From NCBI RefSeq assembly GCF_017591425.1, contig NW_024466218.1:16923501-16987500 (forward strand): DNA of 64,000 nt, given 5' to 3'. Source of the DNA: Ochotona curzoniae. Lineage: Eukaryota > Chordata > Mammalia > Lagomorpha > Ochotonidae. Both the position numbers and the translations under genes were made by a program. The notes beneath the pieces are model-generated. The model saw nothing but the letters and a program-made list of their open reading frames with translations. It searched no databases and was not told the DNA's origin. Positions 58,735 to 64,000 of this stretch are shown here, piece by piece; the stretch's first letter is position 1; every line of letters begins with the position of its first letter.

Positions 58735-58965
58735 TTGGGGAGAGAGAAAGAGAGAGAGAGAGATGCGATGCCTTCCATTTGCTTGTTCATTCTCCAGTTG
58801 TCTTCAATAGAAGATACTGGGTCAAACGGCCAGGAGTCAGAAACTCTATCGCAGGCTCTTGTGTGAGTGGGAGGGGCTCAAGCACCAGCTGCCTCCTGTA
58901 TGCATTAACAGAAATTTGGATCTGAAATACTGAAAGGACTCAATCTCAGGTATACAAATCACTAA
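58735..58965 (-). mobile_element. Old CSINE with (GA)n, minus strand
   Basis: GAGAGAAAGAGAGAGAGAGAGATG, CCATTTGCTTGTTCATTCTCC, GGCCAGGAGTCAGAAACTC, and ACAGAAATTTGGATCTGAAATACTG. Older subfamily, diverged. Confidence 0.5.
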
Positions 58966-59159
58966 TTTCAAATGATTTCCCCCTTCAACCCCATTCAGAC
59001 TCAAGTGGCATTTTCTGTACTTAGTACTGCTACAGCTTCTGTTCAGGTCTGAATTATGGCAGTGAACTCAACCATATTCTGTTCTTTCTAACACATTCTT
59101 ACTTTAATTCCATTGCCCCATTTACTTCTTGGAATCAAAGGTCTGATAATCCCCATCCC

Positions 59160-59400
59160 TTTAAAAGGTCTTGCAGATCCCTTGTTTGCTACAGAATAAG
59201 GCCAAATATGTAGTACAACTCACTGAATTCCTTATGTATTTTAAGTCTACATTCAGTCTCTATTAATGTCTTGAATGCAGATATGCACGTCTTAGTCTCC
59301 CGAGATCACCCAGCCTCCAAATTTCCTTGCCTCCAAATTTCCTTGCTCTGCCTTCATTATTATCAATCAGCCTGCACAATTTGGTTCATTACAAGCAGGG
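59160..59400 (+). mobile_element. Possible L2 LINE fragment
   Basis: TACAGAATAAGGCCAAATATG...AACTCACTGAATTCCTTATG recalls the L2 ACTGAATAAAGTCCAAACTCCTTA segment, and CCTTGCTCTGCC follows. A 16-bp tandem duplication lies within. Confidence 0.35.
59313..59344. repeat. Tandem duplication of 16 bp
   Basis: GCCTCCAAATTTCCTT occurs twice head to tail, without mismatch, inside an L2-like region. Confidence 0.95.
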
Positions 59401-62400
59401 CTGAGCTTTATTGCAGAGGTCCAGTTGATTGACTCCCGAGCAAAGGGTGGCTACTGATTGAAGTGCACTCTGGTGTCTATTATCTGTTATTTGTCTAGTT
59501 TTTTTTAGTGATGTTTATTATCATATTATGTTAATCACTGTTGTGAAGTGAAAAGATTTTTTTTTTGGATGGCAAGAACTACAATAGTACAAAATCTTCA
59601 GTCTGATATCACAAAGAATTGTAGAGAAAAATGACACCACACCACTTAAATCCTTTGGGGTGTTTTAGATGAAGAAACCTCCTGGGACTGTTGGAACGTG
59701 TAGCTTTTCAAGCAGGCTTTTTTTTGTTTGTTCAGTTCTTTTTGAGGAATATTGGAAGTATACCAACCAATATCTTTCTGACTGAATTTTGCAAAACTGG
59801 CAAATGCTTAATTACAGATATATGGGAAGAAGTGAAATTCTACTTTCTTGTGTAACATATTTTAGAAGCAATAATGCATGGAGTTATAAGACAGATGACC
59901 TGATTTTCTAAATTATAATATTGCCTTAGTTTTAGAACAATTCTATAAATGTAGTGAGAAATAAGATGAAAAGTCCTATATATAATCTTTAATCCATTTA
60001 TACTAGAACAGGAATCTGCAAAGGAAATATAAAATTATGATTAAAAAAGCTAAGCCTTGAAAAAATGGTGTTGCCTAATTCCATATGAAGAAGGATGACT
60101 ACAGAGCACTCCTGATGGATTCCTTGTCCCAGCAGCCTCCCGGGCCCAGGCAGTTTTCCCCTAGTTTACATCCACCACTTGAGAGCGAGGAGGCAGAGGA
60201 CAGAGCTCAGGCCAGTTTTTTGATAATTCAGGGTGGGAATCTATTAAGTAACAAGGGATTGAAGTGTCTCCCCATCTCACACTTGTAAAGAAATGCAGTT
60301 CAGTCAGGGACTTAAATCCTCGTGGGGTCCTTTTGGGCTTAGGCAAGTGTTGACTGATGTACATGATCAGACATACTGTTAAAATGTTCACACGTCCACG
60401 TCCCTAGTCTAAATCTCAGGTTTATACAAGTGGCAAACTAAAACGTCTTACTAAGAGAAGCAGCAGACAATGGGAAGCACTTCTACATCCATCTCCACTC
60501 ATCGTAATCCTGATTAGCATGACAGCCCGGCTCTTCTACATCTGTTGCCTCCTCGAGATGAATAAAGGACAGTTTTGGAAACTCAGCCAGACAGCTGAGC
60601 AGCTTGGTGGGCTGAATGTGAACAGTCACAGGCTAGCTCATCAGATCATTCCTGAGCACGAGTCCAACTGAGATTCAAACACCCCAGATGCTTGCATGAA
60701 GCCAAATCACTATAGAAAATGTGTGATTGTCAGTTTTCAAAAGGAAATACCAAAGCAAAGAACTTTAATTAATGTCTGATGGAATCAGCAGAGATTAGCC
60801 AACTCCCTGTGCCTTTTTTAAAGGAAGTTTGAGCCTCACAATTAGCACGATGATATAAATACAAATCTCCTAGACATATGCCTAACATGATAATGAGTAG
60901 TCAAATTGCCCAGGGTGGTAGTATGAAATGAGAAAAAAGATCGGGAATGCTTATTTTTGTACTGGAGGAAATTGCCTTTAACACTGTCAGCAGTTGAAAA
61001 CAGGCTTGTGAAAAACAGGTGCACACTAAGATGTGGCAGCAACTCACTCTCAGTTGAGCTCTTACCTAGAAACCATAGAGAACAAATAAGACACCCTGCA
61101 TAAATCACCTTTTTCCAAATAAATCAATGTTCAAAGAAATGAGACAAAACCAACATTCTTACTGTGGAAAATAAGGGCATTGGAAAACTGAGTGAATCAG
61201 GAGAACCCAATATTGTATAGCAGGGATCAGGGATCCGGTTTTCAGACCTCTTAGCTGTCTAGCACTGACCAAGAATGATGTGTCCCAAGGGTTTCCCATT
61301 GCATGAGACAATTCATTTTATTTTCCACTGAGAATCCTTGATAATATCGTTGTGGGAAAGAAATGCACGAATCATTTAGTCAGTATTGGATCCATTCACT
61401 TACTGTTCATCTCTTAAGGGGAATCTTTATTTCAAATACCACTAAGTCTACCTTGAGTTAGCATCAGACTCCTAAGGTATTAAGGACTTGGTCTTGCAAG
61501 GCTCACATTTTACCCTTGTGCCTTCACTTCAGATATGTGCTTCGGGTTCCATGGGGCAACTAATCTCCAGAGAGGCAAGTTACAAACTTGCGGTTTCCCT
61601 TTGCTTTCTTGGCTTTCATAATTACTTAGAATAATTCATAGTGCGTTCTGAAAATACCATGTTTGCTGCTGCAGTTTCACTATAGAATGTATACGTCGGA
61701 CAACATCTGCAAATGTTCCGGACAATTTCCATGCTCTTTCACCTTGACAGGGAGTGTTTTCCTCTGTGCATGTGGCATATTCCGCAAACAATCAGGAAGG
61801 TCCACCAAGCCTCAAAGTCCTGTTTTTCCTGGACTTGTAGGCATGATTGATAGCATCACTAGGCATGTGATTGACTGCAACTTCCAGTTTCCACCACCAC
61901 TCTTTGGAAATCCGTCTGACCCAAAGTTTTATTCTAATCACTAAATTAATCTTTCTGGTGATGCATGTTCATCCTGAAAATGCCCATGGGCTTTACCTGG
62001 CACTGGATTAGCACAAGAAAATATTGCCATCACCCAGAAAATTCCAAGAATTTCAGATGCACTGTGTCAGGAATACCACAGGGCTCAAAATCAAATATAC
62101 TTCATTACGCAGTATCATTGTTAACATTATGGAGCTTATTTTGCCATCCAGTTCTGTACTAAAACAATTCTTCAACTTACACAGTGTGGCAAGTTAAAAC
62201 AGTAGAACAAAAATTATCATTTTTCAGTCTAATCTTTTCTTGATATTTAATAGCAACTGCTTATTTTATCACCATCTTCCCATGTACATTTTCTTGTTTT
62301 GTATACACACACTTGCATGCTTCCTTTTGTTCTCTTCAGCATTTGAGAACACTCTGTGTATATTATCTGTATTATTTAATGTAGAAAGCTTTTCTCCTTG

Positions 62401-64000
62401 CATTCCTCTTTGTCATGTAACCATGATGATGTTTATTAAAGCGTGTATTTCCCATTTATTTTGTGCTGCTGACAGTTGTTCTTATTTCCATCTTCATTCA
62501 GATGAATAAAGATGTTACCATTCACACACAGATGCCAAAAATGCACTGTTTGTTATTCTGACTTCTTGGCCTTTCAAATCATAAGCATATTATTATTAAG
62601 CAAAAACAACTACAACAGAAAAAAAAAATTCATGTTTTCCTGACCCAGTTAATATCCTTAAAAATGCTTTGACAAGAGTGATGTTTTCAAATAATTTCTA
62701 CCTCAATCATCAAGTTTGTCAAATTTTCATTAAAGGTTTTCTGAAAGTCTGCTTTACACATGAAACTATGAGTGAATGAGTCGTTTTGGCTTTTATCATG
62801 CAAACGCTATTGAATTGGATTGTATTCATTGGACACTGAATGAAAAAGAAAGTTTGAGATGCTAGCACATGTATTTCCCATCCTCAACATTCAGAAACAC
62901 AGCATAAATACATTTTTTCAATTTGGTTTAATCTTTGCTTGAGGCTAGATTTTCTAGAAGCAAAATCTAAGTGAGAATCTGGAATCCATGTGATTTTTGA
63001 AGGGAACTCTCTTAGAGACAGAGCCTGGAAGAGCAGCAGCAGACCCAAGCAGCAGCGAAGCCAGTGTGTGTTTCAGCAGATGTTAGGCTCCAGCCTGGCC
63101 CTTCCAGCAGTTCTGGAGTTGAGCCGTGCCCTGTAAAAGGAGAATCCGAGACAAGGAGGCTGCCCTTGCTGATCTCATGCCAACCATCGATGTGGAGTAC
63201 AAGAACATAACCTCCCAGAGGCAACACACATGTGCCAGAGGGTAATTCTCTAGAGATGAATGCGGCTGAGGACACGAGCAATAAATAATCATGGCACTGC
63301 GAGCAGGTAGAGAAGGATCCAGTGACGCCCACAAAAGCCAGTCTATTCAAACGTGTGTTTGCTGACTATGCAGCAAGCACCCACTCAACTCTGAACACTA
63401 GGGAATCTCAACAGGTGTCCAGATTAAAGTGCAAATGCCATATAATATTTTGAGAGTATTCCTTAAAATGTGATTGATTTCTTGACTTTGGGGCAGTAAT
63501 TCAGCTTTACAAATGGGTCAGTAAAATTGAAAAAGGAATTTGAGGTGCTACATAACGCAATGTACTGTAAGAGCTTTTATAAGGGTGATTATACCAGCAA
63601 TGGAAACCTGATTCCATCCCTTCCTGTCATTTCCTCATTACTTTTCGTTGAGACTATTTAGTCAAGTATCCACTTCCTGGACGTATCTCTTTGTAGGAAA
63701 TACTTGCATGTTATTCAGAAATCTGTTTCTGTTTCCATTTAGTAGGTGCTCAGTTTGTGGCTAATGAGTAATTAAATGAATACATGCACACATAAAATTA
63801 TAACGGTGTCGTGCTGGTCTCAAAACTTTTGGATTGCAAATAAAAGGGAAGACAAATATATGGACAGTGATTAGCTTAAGCAAAATACGGCTTACTGCTA
63901 AAGGTTGTTAGAAGAGTGATGATTTGAAACTTCATAAAATAATAAGACAGTTAACTTTGATGAGTAATTTTTCTGGCTATCAAACATACCTTTAATTCTG
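59401..64000. other. 4.6-kb block with no CSINE
   Basis: No repeat could be named. Short frames at 60085-60288, 61663-61944 and 63012-63350 (minus) lack recognisable domains. 60440-60690 and 63010-63350 are of more balanced composition and are the best places to look for conserved non-coding DNA. Confidence 0.45.

Noticed and set aside
60085..60288. 67-codon frame with P/Q-rich start
   Set aside because: No recognised family, and no promoter or splice context to support it.
63012..63350. 112-codon minus-strand frame in more balanced DNA
   Set aside because: No recognised family, and no splice or promoter context supporting it; kept only as a note in the block entry.

Overview
The window is non-coding-rich, AT-rich mammalian nuclear DNA, almost certainly from a lagomorph. 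The main evidence is about forty copies, on both strands, of the tRNA-derived lagomorph C-repeat SINE (CSINE). Complete copies are about 320-335 bp, with a pol III box A/box B head and an AATAAATCTTTAAAA-type tail. The youngest copies (starting at 26272, 31972, 35920 and 52263) open with a GCGGTGGCGCAAGTGG head that differs from the rabbit consensus as I remember it. I therefore lean to a pika (Ochotona) over rabbit or hare; this is an inference. Three pieces of one LINE-1 3'-UTR family, two solo or partial LTRs and a thin layer of ancient mammalian repeats (MIR, L2, MER5, MaLR) complete a typical gene-desert profile.

Only one protein-coding candidate stands out: a single open frame from ATG 53369 to stop 54013 on the + strand, 214 aa. 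It carries the two signature blocks of the C2CD4/FAM148 (nuclear-localised factor) N-terminal region: a TPDRIPxFFIP motif and a QAALSL-HLPKV-T-YGF...ESP..xRKESLFF block. It also has a basic NLS-like stretch. It stops before the C-terminal C2 domain that gives the family its name, and I find no C2 domain downstream in its own frame. Upstream lie a perfect 17-bp E-box palindrome, an AATAAAAG TATA-like element and two good 3' splice-site matches, so it looks like a real compact gene and not an old pseudogene.

Layout. 1-12.4 kb: unique AT-rich DNA with old CSINEs, a MER5A and a MIR. 12.4-15.8 kb: nearly CSINE-free. 15.8-32.8 kb: L1 3' end plus dense CSINEs of all ages, a GATA microsatellite and a striking 19-bp perfect hairpin at 24.8 kb. 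32.8-38 kb: unique DNA with a possible LTR, a CTCF-like site, a young CSINE, L2 and L1 remnants. 38-42 kb: possible LTR and CSINEs. 42.0-42.5 kb: intact class II solo LTR with a 6-bp target duplication. 42.7-44.5 kb: a 520-bp pyrimidine tract joined to the 3' end of a minus-strand L1. 44.6-46.5 kb: CSINE cluster. 46.5-52.0 kb: CSINE-free except for one MaLR LTR. 52.0-53.1 kb: CSINE cluster with a SINE inserted in a SINE tail. 53.2-55.1 kb: the C2CD4-like gene. 55-64 kb: sparse repeats and unique DNA.

No bacterial-type features, CRISPR arrays, functional tRNA genes or intact transposon genes were seen. All other open frames are short, lack recognisable domains, or are translations of SINEs and simple repeats.
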